Positions 1 through 5,493 of a stretch of 9,175 bases of DNA are shown here, in pieces. Location of the stretch: the NCBI GenBank assembly GCA_947245315.1, contig CAMXNV010000080.1, positions 1 through 9,175 of the forward strand, in the 5' to 3' direction. Source of the stretch: an uncultured Oscillibacter sp. GTDB lineage: Bacteria > Bacillota > Clostridia > Oscillospirales > Oscillospiraceae. The notes beneath the pieces are model-generated. The model saw only the letters and a program-made list of their open reading frames with translations, was not told the DNA's origin and searched no databases. Numbering within the stretch: the stretch's first letter is position 1; each line of letters begins with the position of its first letter. The position numbers and the translations under genes were made by a program.

Positions 1-14
1 AAACCCTAGGGAAT

Positions 15-36
15 GGCCCGCACAGGGGTGCGGGCC
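15..36. repeat. GC-rich hairpin
   Basis: GGCCCGCAC (15-23) is the exact reverse complement of GTGCGGGCC (28-36), with the four-base loop AGGG. Neither side carries a T-run, so it is not a classical intrinsic terminator on either strand. It may be the tail of an upstream gene's transcript or a module of the adjacent repeat element. Confidence 0.6.
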
Positions 37-40
37 CCAC

Positions 41-203
41 AAAAGCCTCCCTCTTAGAGGGAGGTGGCACGGCGAAGCCGTGACGGAGGGAGTTTTCCCA
101 AGGTTGTACTTCGCGGGGAAAACGGGGGAACTCCCTGTGGGGGAACTCCCTCAGTCACCGCCTTTGGCGGCGACAGCTCCCTCAGAGAGGGAGCCTTGGG
201 TTT
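41..203. repeat. MITE-like palindromic intergenic element
   Basis: The left arm (about 41-94) and the right arm (about 144-200) are imperfect inverted copies of each other. Each arm holds two nested hairpins. In the left arm these are CCTCCCTC/GAGGGAGG (46-53 with 57-64) and CACGGC/GCCGTG (68-73 with 77-82). In the right arm they are CCGCC/GGCGG (158-162 with 166-170) and GCTCCCTC/GAGGGAGC (176-183 with 187-194). A 13-base direct repeat, GGGGGAACTCCCT, occurs at 124-136 and 139-151. There is no transposase. The pattern fits a non-autonomous or REP-type repeat, and from memory similar GAGGGAG palindromes are common between genes in Faecalibacterium-like clostridia. No clear target-site duplication is visible. 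Confidence 0.75.
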
Positions 204-357
204 TTGCGTAGCCGATTCTCCTTCCAGGGTAGCGCCAGCGAAAAGAATAGTTGGTCGATTCGATGCCGGACAAACCCCCGCTCAAACCAATTGCGTGCGG
301 AGAAGTCATTCCGGCTCCGCCGATCATTCAGGCGCGCCCCCGTATCGTTCCCCCGTA

Positions 358-426
358 CTTCTTTTTCTCTCTTCCACCGGGCGCGGCGCATTCTCTCATT
401 TTCTTCATGGAAGAAAAAGAGAGAAT
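358..426. other. Mirror repeat and hairpin with triplex potential
   Basis: Bases 390-406 and 410-426 form a hairpin with a 17-position stem, one A/A mismatch (398/418) and a three-base loop (ATG, 407-409). One arm is nearly all pyrimidine and the other nearly all purine. An upstream pyrimidine tract (358-373) is complementary in parallel orientation to the purine arm (410-425) at all 16 positions. Equivalently, it is a mirror image of 391-406 with one difference. This geometry is what a pyrimidine-motif triplex (T.A-T, C+.G-C) needs. It is not a terminator, since the stem is followed by a G-run rather than Ts. Formation in the cell is only inferred. Confidence 0.55.
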
Positions 427-444
427 GGGGGGCGCAAATGCACC

Positions 445-460
445 AGCCATCTTCATGGCT
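445..460 (+). other. Small hairpin before the ftsY ribosome binding site
   Basis: AGCCAT (445-450) pairs exactly with ATGGCT (455-460) around the loop CTTC. It ends ten bases before the AGGAGG at 471-476. A 6-bp stem is modest, and a role in ftsY translation is only a possibility. Confidence 0.4.
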
Positions 461-481
461 GAAAACCACCAGGAGGCAGCT

Positions 482-1354
482 ATGGGTTTCTTTGACAAAC
501 TGAAAAAAATTACCACCAATCTGTTCACCACCTACACCGAGGCCGACGAGGCCTTCTTCGAAGAACTGGAGGAGACCCTCATCCTCTCCGACTTCGGCAT
601 GGAGATCGCCGTGGAGACGGTGGAGAAGCTCCGGGAGAAGGTCCGCCGGGAAAAGCTCTCCAGCCAGGAGGAGGTCCGGGCGGCCCTCCGGGAGATCATC
701 GTGGAGGCCCTGAACGTGGGCACCACGGAGGTGAACGTCTCCACCTCCCCCTGCGTCTTCCTCTTCATCGGGGTCAACGGCGTGGGGAAAACCACCTCCA
801 TCGGCAAGATGGCCAACCTCCTCCGCTACGGCGGGAAGCGCTGCCTCCTCTGCGCGGCGGACACCTTCCGGGCGGCGGCGGCGGACCAGCTGGAAATCTG
901 GTCCCAGCGGGCCCAGGCGGAGCTGGTCCGCCAGCACGAGGGAGCGGACCCCGGCGCCGTGCTCTTCGACGCCCTCCAGGCCGCCAAGGCCCGGGGCGTG
1001 GACGTGGTCCTCTGCGACACGGCGGGGCGGCTCCACAACAAGCAGAACCTCATGGCGGAGCTCAGCAAGCTCTCCAAAATCATCGACCGGGAGTGCCCCG
1101 GCGCGGCCCGGGAGACCCTGCTGGTGCTGGACGCCACCACCGGCCAGAACGGCCTGGTTCAGGCCCGGACCTTCAAGGAGGCGGCGGGCCTCACGGGCAT
1201 CATTCTCACCAAGCTGGACGGCACCGCCAAAGGGGGCATCGCCGTGGCCATCGCCAAGGAGCTGGGCGTTCCCGTGAAGTTCGTGGGCCTGGGGGAGGGC
1301 ATCGACGACCTCCGGCCCTTCGATTCCGAGGAATACGCGGAAGCGATCATTTGA
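482..1354 (+). CDS. ftsY: FtsY, signal recognition particle receptor GTPase
   Basis: FtsY docks SRP-bound ribosomes at the inner face of the membrane and releases them to SecYEG through reciprocal GTP hydrolysis with Ffh. The product is 290 residues. An N-terminal amphipathic stretch (MGFFDKLKK) leads into the helical N domain (about 20-80), then the SRP-type G domain with every signature: P-loop GVNGVGKTT (97-105), DTFRAAA (127-133), DTAGR (179-183), TKLDG (243-247) and the closing GLGEGIDDLRPF (269-280). The long acidic A domain of E. coli FtsY is absent, as is usual in Firmicutes. ATG 482 is chosen because AGGAGG lies five bases upstream and the protein then begins like other FtsY proteins. 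The frame stays open back to an ATG at 251, but that extension is non-conserved in character. No smc or ffh lies next to it in the window. Confidence 0.97.
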   Translation: MGFFDKLKKITTNLFTTYTEADEAFFEELEETLILSDFGMEIAVETVEKLREKVRREKLSSQEEVRAALREIIVEALNVGTTEVNVSTSPCVFLFIGVNGVGKTTSIGKMANLLRYGGKRCLLCAADTFRAAAADQLEIWSQRAQAELVRQHEGADPGAVLFDALQAAKARGVDVVLCDTAGRLHNKQNLMAELSKLSKIIDRECPGAARETLLVLDATTGQNGLVQARTFKEAAGLTGIILTKLDGTAKGGIAVAIAKELGVPVKFVGLGEGIDDLRPFDSEEYAEAII

Positions 1355-1359
1355 CGGCC

Positions 1360-1530
1360 TGGGAGGGGAGCAGGCTCCCCTCCCAACCTCCCCACCTCCA
1401 GTGACGTCGGTCACTGGAGCCGCCGCCCAAGGCGGCTGGGGTCGAGGTATTTTCCTGACGCGCATGTCGTCAGGAAAATGATTTCAATTTATTTCTCCGC
1501 TTGCGCGGAGAAACCAGGGGAGACCCCTGG
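1360..1530. repeat. Array of six consecutive hairpins after ftsY
   Basis: Six perfect or near-perfect inverted repeats follow one another in about 170 bases. They are 1360-1385 (11-bp stem, loop CAGG), 1396-1419 (10-bp stem CTCCAGTGAC, loop GTCG), 1422-1436 (GCCGCC/GGCGGC), 1449-1479 (12-bp stem), 1492-1513 (TTTCTCCGC/GCGGAGAAA) and 1514-1530 (CCAGGGG/CCCCTGG). The array fills most of the 231-base gap between ftsY and rph. It looks like a mosaic of REP-type palindromes that may also end or stabilise the ftsY transcript. Confidence 0.7.
1449..1494 (+). terminator. Candidate ftsY terminator
   Basis: ATTTTCCTGACG (1449-1460) pairs with CGTCAGGAAAAT (1468-1479). The stem is followed by a T-rich but interrupted stretch (1481-1494). 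It is the only hairpin of the array with a terminator-like 3' side. The tail is not a clean T-run, so termination may be leaky or Rho-assisted. Confidence 0.4.
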
Positions 1531-1585
1531 ACCCCTGGGGATGCGGGCCCTTTGGGGCGATGCCAGATTATAAGGAGGAGTCAAC

Positions 1586-2308
1586 TTGACCAGAGAAGAC
1601 GGCCGGGCCTTTCACGAGCTGCGGCCTGTGACCATTACCACTGATTTCGTCAAATTTGCCGAGGGCAGCTGCCTGATTCAGTGCGGGGACACCATGGTCC
1701 TCTGCTGCGCCAGCGTGGAGGACCGGGTGCCGCCCCATGTCCCCTACGGAGAGGGCTGGGTCACCGCCGAGTACTCCATGCTCCCCCGGGCCAACCGGGA
1801 GCGGAGCAAGCGGGACGTGGCCAAATTGAAGCTCTCCCCCCGGAGCGCCGAGATTCAGCGCCTGATCGGCCGGTCCCTCCGGTCCGCCGTGGACATGAAG
1901 CGGCTGGGGGAGCGGACCATCACCGTGGACTGCGACGTGCTCCAGGGGGACGGGGGAACCCGGACGGCCTCCGTCACCGGGGGCTTCGTGGCCCTGGCCC
2001 TGGCCTGCCGGAGGCTGGTGGAGGACGGCGACCTGGCCGCCAGCCCCATCCGGCACTTCGTCACCGGCGTCTCCGCCGGCATCGTGGAGGACACGCCCCT
2101 GCTGGACCTCCGGTACAGCGAGGACAGCCGGGCCCAGGTGGACCTGAACTGTGTGATGAACGAGATGGGGGAGCTCATCGAGCTCCAGGGCACCGGCGAG
2201 GGCCGGGCCTTCACCCTGGCCGAGCAGCAGGAGCTGGTGCGCCTGTGCGCCAAGGGCTGCAAGGAGCTGCTGGCGGCCCAGAGAGAAGCGTTGGGAGGTA
2301 AATTCTAA
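1586..2308 (+). CDS. rph: RNase PH (phosphate-dependent tRNA 3' exoribonuclease)
   Basis: RNase PH removes nucleotides downstream of the CCA end of tRNA precursors, using phosphate and releasing nucleoside diphosphates. It works in the cytoplasm as a ring-shaped hexamer. The 240 residues match the family's length and landmarks: GRAFHELRP (6-14), GDTMVLC (34-40), GWVTAEYSMLPRA (57-69), EIQRLIGRSLRS (89-100), the phosphate-site block GDGGTRTAS (121-129) with the GTRT loop at 124-127, and acidic residues E179, D180 and D186 in the LDLRYSEDS region. The start is TTG at 1586, five bases after AAGGAGGAG (1572-1580). No ATG fits the conserved N-terminus. The stop overlaps the rdgB start by one base (TAATG), which suggests translational coupling. 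To my knowledge some clostridia and lactobacilli carry the two as one fused protein, so this is the unfused arrangement of the same pair. Confidence 0.96.
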   Translation: MTREDGRAFHELRPVTITTDFVKFAEGSCLIQCGDTMVLCCASVEDRVPPHVPYGEGWVTAEYSMLPRANRERSKRDVAKLKLSPRSAEIQRLIGRSLRSAVDMKRLGERTITVDCDVLQGDGGTRTASVTGGFVALALACRRLVEDGDLAASPIRHFVTGVSAGIVEDTPLLDLRYSEDSRAQVDLNCVMNEMGELIELQGTGEGRAFTLAEQQELVRLCAKGCKELLAAQREALGGKF

Positions 2309-2904
2309 TGAGCGAGAAATTTGTGCTGGCTACCCACAACCCCGGAAAGCTGGCGGAGATGCGGGAAATCCTCTCCAAGCTGGGGGTGGAGGTCATCAGC
2401 CCCGCCGAGGCGGGGGTGACGGTGGAGGTGGAGGAGACGGGATCCACCTTCGCGGAGAACGCCATGCTGAAAGCCAGGGCCATCTGCGCCGCGGCGGGCC
2501 TGCCCGCCATCGCCGACGACTCCGGCCTCTGCGTGGACGCCCTGAACGGCGGCCCCGGGGTCTATTCCGCCCGCTACGGCGGTGAGGGCCTGGACGACCG
2601 GGGGCGCTGCATGCTGCTGCTGAACGGCCTCCGGGGCCAGACCACCCGGGCGGCCCACTTCTCCTGCGCCGTGGCCTGCGCCTTCCCCAAGGGGGACACC
2701 CTGGAGGCGGAGGGCCGCTGCGACGGGGCCATCGCCTTCGCCCCCATGGGCACCGGCGGCTTTGGCTACGACCCGGTGTTCCTCCTCCCCGGGAAGGGGA
2801 AGACCTTCGGCCAGCTCAGCCCGGAGGAGAAGAGCGCCGTCTCCCACAGGGGCAAGGCCCTGGCGGCTTTCGCGGAGAAGCTGGAAGCCTATTTGAAAAA
2901 GTGA
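2308..2904 (+). CDS. rdgB: XTP/dITP pyrophosphatase (Ham1/RdgB family)
   Basis: This enzyme hydrolyses dITP, ITP and XTP to the monophosphate and pyrophosphate, keeping deaminated purines out of DNA and RNA. The 198-residue protein is family-length and carries the standard blocks: the N-terminal substrate loop LATHNPGKLAEM (7-18), the metal and catalytic block ADDSGLCVDAL (69-79) with D70 and D71, GVYSARYGG (84-92), GGFGYDPVF (150-158) and the base-binding SHRGKAL (179-185). The start ATG shares its A with the rph stop, and a GGGAGG at 2293-2298 inside rph serves as ribosome binding site, so expression should follow rph. No key residue is missing. Confidence 0.96.
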   Translation: MSEKFVLATHNPGKLAEMREILSKLGVEVISPAEAGVTVEVEETGSTFAENAMLKARAICAAAGLPAIADDSGLCVDALNGGPGVYSARYGGEGLDDRGRCMLLLNGLRGQTTRAAHFSCAVACAFPKGDTLEAEGRCDGAIAFAPMGTGGFGYDPVFLLPGKGKTFGQLSPEEKSAVSHRGKALAAFAEKLEAYLKK

Positions 2905-2917
2905 GGGGGCGGGGACG

Positions 2918-3073
2918 GTGGACGGCGTTAAGACCATGCTCCTGGGGATCGCGCTGAGCCTGCTGGGCATCGCGTTTTCCTTCGGCAATTTCATCGCCAT
3001 AGGCTGCGGCGCCGGCGGGCTGCTGCTGGCCGTCATCGGGCTTTTGAAGGAGGACAAGCGGGAGGACCGCTGA
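2918..3073 (+). CDS. Small two-helix membrane protein, unknown function
   Basis: This 51-residue frame begins at GTG 2918, thirteen bases after the rdgB stop, with a G-rich Shine-Dalgarno-like stretch (GAGGGGG, 2903-2909) eight bases before it. An in-frame ATG at 2936 has no such site. The product is almost entirely hydrophobic: a first helix (about residues 7-29, rich in Leu, Ile and Gly), a small-residue turn around GCGAGG (29-34), a second helix (about 35-43) and a charged tail ending KEDKREDR (44-51). It probably sits in the membrane as a short hairpin, or as one long helix if the second segment does not insert. Its codons match its neighbours, and its position suggests it is the last gene of an rph-rdgB unit. 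I do not recognise a family and assign no function. Confidence 0.6.
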   Translation: MDGVKTMLLGIALSLLGIAFSFGNFIAIGCGAGGLLLAVIGLLKEDKREDR

Positions 3074-3083
3074 ATTTCCAGAG

Positions 3084-3110
3084 GGACTTTTCCCGGGAAA
3101 ACGAAAGTCC
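3084..3110. promoter_or_regulatory. Palindrome upstream of the acidic-protein gene
   Basis: A perfect 14-base palindrome, TTTTCCCGGGAAAA (3088-3101), sits inside a wider inverted repeat in which GGACTTT (3084-3090) pairs with AAAGTCC (3104-3110). It lies 11 bases after the small membrane gene and about 60 bases before the next start. There is no T-run, so it is a weak terminator candidate. A dimeric repressor operator or an mRNA hairpin is equally possible. Confidence 0.35.
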
Positions 3111-3167
3111 GGCAGTCCCGCCGGGAACTTATCTCAAGACAAAAACGTCTGAAAAGGAGCGTGAACC

Positions 3168-3518
3168 ATGTTTCACTACAGCGAAGAGGACGGCGCCTAT
3201 CTGGCGGAGCTGAACGGAATTGAGTTTCTCTGCACAGAGCCCTCGGAGGAGCTGGAGGCGGCGGCGAACAGGCTGGCGGAGTGCTACGAGGACCGGCTGC
3301 CCGCCCTGGCGGAGTTTATCCTGGAGGAGATGGAGACCGACGGGCTGGGCTTCGGGCCCCTCACGGTTCCGGAGCTCATCGAGGCCCTGGGAAAGCCCCA
3401 GATTGAGCTGGACGCCGGCGTCATACACTATCTGGAGCAGACCCTGGACGGCCATATTTTCGACGTCGAGTATGACGGCGATTTGGAGGAGTTCCTGGTC
3501 TTCACCCTGGACGGCTGA
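3168..3518 (+). CDS. Extremely acidic protein of unknown function
   Basis: The 116-residue product contains about 21 Glu and 9 Asp but only three Lys or Arg, so it should carry a strong negative charge. There is no signal peptide, membrane segment or cysteine cluster (two single Cys, at 22 and 39). It begins FHYSEEDGAYLAEL, which reads like a beta hairpin. Helical acidic stretches follow (about 26-57), and it ends in another beta-like segment, HIFDVEYDGDLEEFLVFTLDG, from His96 to the C-terminus. AAGGAG at 3154-3159, eight bases before ATG 3168, supports the start. It sits 15 bases before the zinc-ribbon gene, so the two are probably co-transcribed. I do not recognise the family. Its charge allows a protein-binding or nucleic-acid-mimic role, but nothing shows this. 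Confidence 0.8.
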   Translation: MFHYSEEDGAYLAELNGIEFLCTEPSEELEAAANRLAECYEDRLPALAEFILEEMETDGLGFGPLTVPELIEALGKPQIELDAGVIHYLEQTLDGHIFDVEYDGDLEEFLVFTLDG

Positions 3519-3533
3519 GGGAAGGGGGGCTTT

Positions 3534-3758
3534 ATGAAGAACTCCCGGCGGTGCCCCAAATGCGGCGGTGCGGACGTCATACGCGCTGCCACCGCGGTGG
3601 ACGGGGCATATGACAAATTACAGGCGGGCGTATTCAAAATCGCGAAAACAGAGCGCTGGGTCTGCTGTTCCTGCGGCTATTGTGAGCTGTGGGTGGACCC
3701 GGAACGATTGGAACAACTGCGAGATTTTTGGGGGAGTCCGGAAGAGGACGCGCCCTGA
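3534..3758 (+). CDS. Small zinc-ribbon protein, unknown function
   Basis: This is a 74-residue protein with a zinc-ribbon cysteine pattern: a first knuckle CPKCGG (Cys7, Cys10) and a second CCSCGYC (Cys44, 45, 47 and 50), of which Cys44/Cys47 or Cys47/Cys50 would complete a four-cysteine site. Between them lies a region rich in Ala, Lys and aromatic residues. The tail ELWVDPERLEQLRDFW (51-66) looks like an amphipathic helix. Such small ribbons bind a metal and often contact nucleic acid or protein partners; the target here is unknown. ATG 3534 follows a purine-rich GAAGGGGG (3521-3528). Codon use is less GC-biased than next door, with several AAA, TTA, CAA and TTG codons, hinting at low expression or different ancestry. 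Confidence 0.75.
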   Translation: MKNSRRCPKCGGADVIRAATAVDGAYDKLQAGVFKIAKTERWVCCSCGYCELWVDPERLEQLRDFWGSPEEDAP

Positions 3759-3798
3759 GACCAGAAGAAAGGCGGCGCGGACCGCGCCGGAGGAGCGT

Positions 3799-4122
3799 AT
3801 GGATTTGACAAGCAAGCAGAGGGCCCAGCTGCGGGGCCTGGCCAACGGCCTGGAGACGATCCTCCAGATCGGCAAGGACGGCATCGGGGAGAACCTCATC
3901 AAGCAGGCCAATGACGCCCTGGAGGCCCGGGAGCTCATCAAGGGCCGGGTGCTGGACAACAATCTGGAGTACGACGCCCGCCGGGCGGCGGAGGAGCTGG
4001 CCAAGGCCACCCGCAGCGAGGTGGTCCAGGTCATCGGCACCAAGTTTGTGCTCTACCGGGAGAGCCACTCGAAGCCGAAGGAAAAGCGCATCCAGCTAGC
4101 GGCAAAGCGAGTTAGGAGATAG
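3799..4122 (+). CDS. yhbY: YhbY/YqeI ribosome-assembly RNA-binding protein (CRM domain)
   Basis: This is a single CRM (CRS1-YhbY) domain protein associated with assembly of the large ribosomal subunit. The 107 residues give the usual compact alpha-beta fold: helix LTSKQRAQLRGLAN (3-16), strand TILQIGKDGI (20-29) with the RNA-contacting GKDG loop (25-28), helix ENLIKQANDALEARELIKGR (31-50) and final strands EVVQVIGTKFVLYRE (74-88), followed by a basic tail. ATG 3799 follows GGAGGAG (3789-3795). The frame is open further upstream, but that part overlaps the zinc-ribbon gene out of frame. The position just before nadD-yqeK and rsfS matches the B. subtilis yqeI-nadD-yqeK-yqeL order. The last codons and the TAG stop lie inside a heptamer repeat array, so the C-terminal end may have been reshaped by repeat growth or insertion. 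Confidence 0.94.
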   Translation: MDLTSKQRAQLRGLANGLETILQIGKDGIGENLIKQANDALEARELIKGRVLDNNLEYDARRAAEELAKATRSEVVQVIGTKFVLYRESHSKPKEKRIQLAAKRVRR

Positions 4123-4254
4123 GAGTGAGGAGTGAGGAGTGAGGAGTGAGGAGTGAGGAGTGAGGAGTTATCGTTCGGGGCCAAAAGTGAATACGTCCGG
4201 CAAAGCCGGACTCCTCAACTCCTAACTCCTAACTTCTAACTCCTCACTCCTATC
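4112..4254. repeat. Opposed NNAGGAG heptamer arrays forming an inverted repeat
   Basis: From 4112 to 4167 there are eight contiguous heptamers of the form NNAGGAG: TTAGGAG, ATAGGAG, then six identical TGAGGAG. After a spacer with its own hairpin (GTCCGGC/GCCGGAC, 4195-4201 with 4205-4211), about six related heptamers appear on the opposite strand (4210-4253), with units TGAGGAG, TTAGGAG and TTAGAAG. The outer ends, 4118-4133 and 4239-4254, are a perfect 16-base inverted repeat. The left array starts inside yhbY and supplies its stop. It resembles a short tandem heptamer family arranged as a palindromic element. There is no coding capacity and no clear target duplication. Confidence 0.85.
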
Positions 4255-4289
4255 CCGGCCATTATCTCTATGATGAAGGAGCGATTGCC

Positions 4290-5477
4290 TTGAAGATCGG
4301 CGTATACGGCGGCGCCTTCAACCCGCCGCACTTGGGACATATTACCGCGGCCCAGGCAGTATTCGAGCTTTTGAAGCTGGACAAACTGCTGATGATCCCC
4401 ACGGGGCACCCGCCCCACAAGACGCTGCCCCCCGGCAGCCCCACCCCGGACCAGCGCCTGGAGATGACCCGCCTGGCGGCGGAGCAGACGGGGCTGGGAG
4501 ACCGGGTGGAGGTGCTGGACCTGGAGCTCCGGAGGGAGGGGAACAGCTACACCGCCGACACCCTGGCCCGCTTGAAGGAGCAGTACCCGGAGGACGAGCT
4601 GTGGCTGCTGATGGGGACGGACATGTTCCTCACCCTCCAGGCCTGGCGGGAGCCGGAGCGGATTCTCTCCCTGGCCGGTGTGGCCGCCTTCGGGCGGACG
4701 GAGGCGGACACGGAGGAATTGTTCGCCGTCCAGCGGGAATACCTGTACCGGACCTATCCCCAGGCCCGGCTCTTCACCCTCAGCGTCCCCGGCGTGGTGG
4801 ACGTCAGCTCTACGGAGCTCCGGGAGGGGCTGGCCGGAGGGGAGGGCGGCGGCCTGCTGGCCCCGGCGGTGTACGGCTACATCCTCCGGGAGAAGCTCTA
4901 CGGCACGGCGGCGGACCTGAAGGCCCTGCCCCTGGAGCGGCTCCGGCCCGTGGCCCTGAGCTGCCTGCACCACCGGCGGATTCCCCACGTCCTGGGCACG
5001 GAGCAGGAGGCCATCCACCTGGCGGAGCGCTGGGGGGCGGACGTGGCCAAGGCCCGCCGGGCCGCCCTGCTCCACGACTGCACGAAGAAGCTGAACCTCC
5101 CGGAGCAGCTGGCCCTGGCGGAGCGGTTCCAGGTTCCCCTGGACGAGATGGAGCGGCGGGAGATCAAGCTCCTCCACGCCAAGACCGGCGCGGCCATCGC
5201 GGAGACGGTCTTCGGAACGGACGGGGAGATCACCGGGGCCATCCGCTGGCACACCACCGGCCGGGCCCATATGACGCTGCTGGAAAAGGTCATTTATCTG
5301 GCGGACTACATCGAGCCCACCCGGGCCTTCCCCGGTGTGGAGGAGCTGCGGCGGGCCTGCTACGAGAACCTGGACGGGGGGCTCCGCCTGGGCTTGGACA
5401 TGACCATCCGGGAGATGGAGGAGCGGGGCGCGCCCATCCACCCCAAGACCCTGGAAGCCAGGGAAGCGCTGAGCTGA
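4290..5477 (+). CDS. nadD: NadD-YqeK fusion: nicotinate-nucleotide adenylyltransferase with HD-domain Ap4A hydrolase
   Basis: Two enzymes lie in one 395-residue chain. Residues 1 to about 205 are NadD, which joins nicotinate mononucleotide and ATP to make deamido-NAD. Visible are GGAFNPPHLGH (7-17), TGHPPHK (38-44), SYTADTL (86-92), LLMGTDMF (106-113) and the nucleotide-site motif VSSTELR (172-178). Residues about 215-395 are a YqeK-type HD phosphohydrolase, a family that splits diadenosine tetraphosphate symmetrically to ADP. Its metal ligands appear intact: H233, the LLHD pair H262/D263, H296 (LLHAKTG), H321 (WHTTG) and D339 (LADY). The start is TTG at 4290, eight bases after AAGGAG (4276-4281); the upstream ATGs are out of frame. 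In B. subtilis these are adjacent separate genes. No frameshift or internal stop separates them here. Confidence 0.94.
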   Translation: MKIGVYGGAFNPPHLGHITAAQAVFELLKLDKLLMIPTGHPPHKTLPPGSPTPDQRLEMTRLAAEQTGLGDRVEVLDLELRREGNSYTADTLARLKEQYPEDELWLLMGTDMFLTLQAWREPERILSLAGVAAFGRTEADTEELFAVQREYLYRTYPQARLFTLSVPGVVDVSSTELREGLAGGEGGGLLAPAVYGYILREKLYGTAADLKALPLERLRPVALSCLHHRRIPHVLGTEQEAIHLAERWGADVAKARRAALLHDCTKKLNLPEQLALAERFQVPLDEMERREIKLLHAKTGAAIAETVFGTDGEITGAIRWHTTGRAHMTLLEKVIYLADYIEPTRAFPGVEELRRACYENLDGGLRLGLDMTIREMEERGAPIHPKTLEAREALS

Positions 5478-5493
5478 AAGGACAGAGAGAGGC

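Larger units (their letters stand above)
1..481. other. Gene-free region upstream of ftsY
   Basis: I see no credible gene in these 481 bases. The open frames here overlap a palindromic repeat, lack ribosome binding sites and resemble no family I know. The region holds a GC-rich hairpin (15-36), an inverted-repeat element (41-203), a stretch where I see nothing definite (204-357), a mirror repeat with hairpin (358-426), a small hairpin (445-460) and the ftsY ribosome binding site AGGAGG at 471-476. I could not pick a convincing -35/-10 pair for ftsY, so its promoter is unplaced. Confidence 0.7.

Noticed and set aside
390..426. Hairpin before ftsY read as an intrinsic terminator
   Set aside because: Neither side has a T-run; the right arm is followed by six Gs.
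251..481. N-terminal extension of FtsY from the ATG at 251
   Set aside because: The extension crosses the mirror-repeat hairpin and has no Shine-Dalgarno site. ATG 482 has AGGAGG five bases upstream and gives a standard FtsY N-terminus.
182..1465. 427-residue open frame on the - strand over ftsY
   Set aside because: It is antisense to a gene with complete GTPase signatures. The frame stays open because of high-GC codon structure, and its translation is low-complexity and matches no family.
3568..3798. Longer YhbY starting at 3568
   Set aside because: The added part overlaps the zinc-ribbon gene out of frame and lacks a ribosome binding site. ATG 3799 has GGAGGAG and gives the standard LTSKQR start.
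4112..4254. Heptamer arrays as a CRISPR array
   Set aside because: Units are contiguous seven-base repeats without spacers and there are no cas genes.
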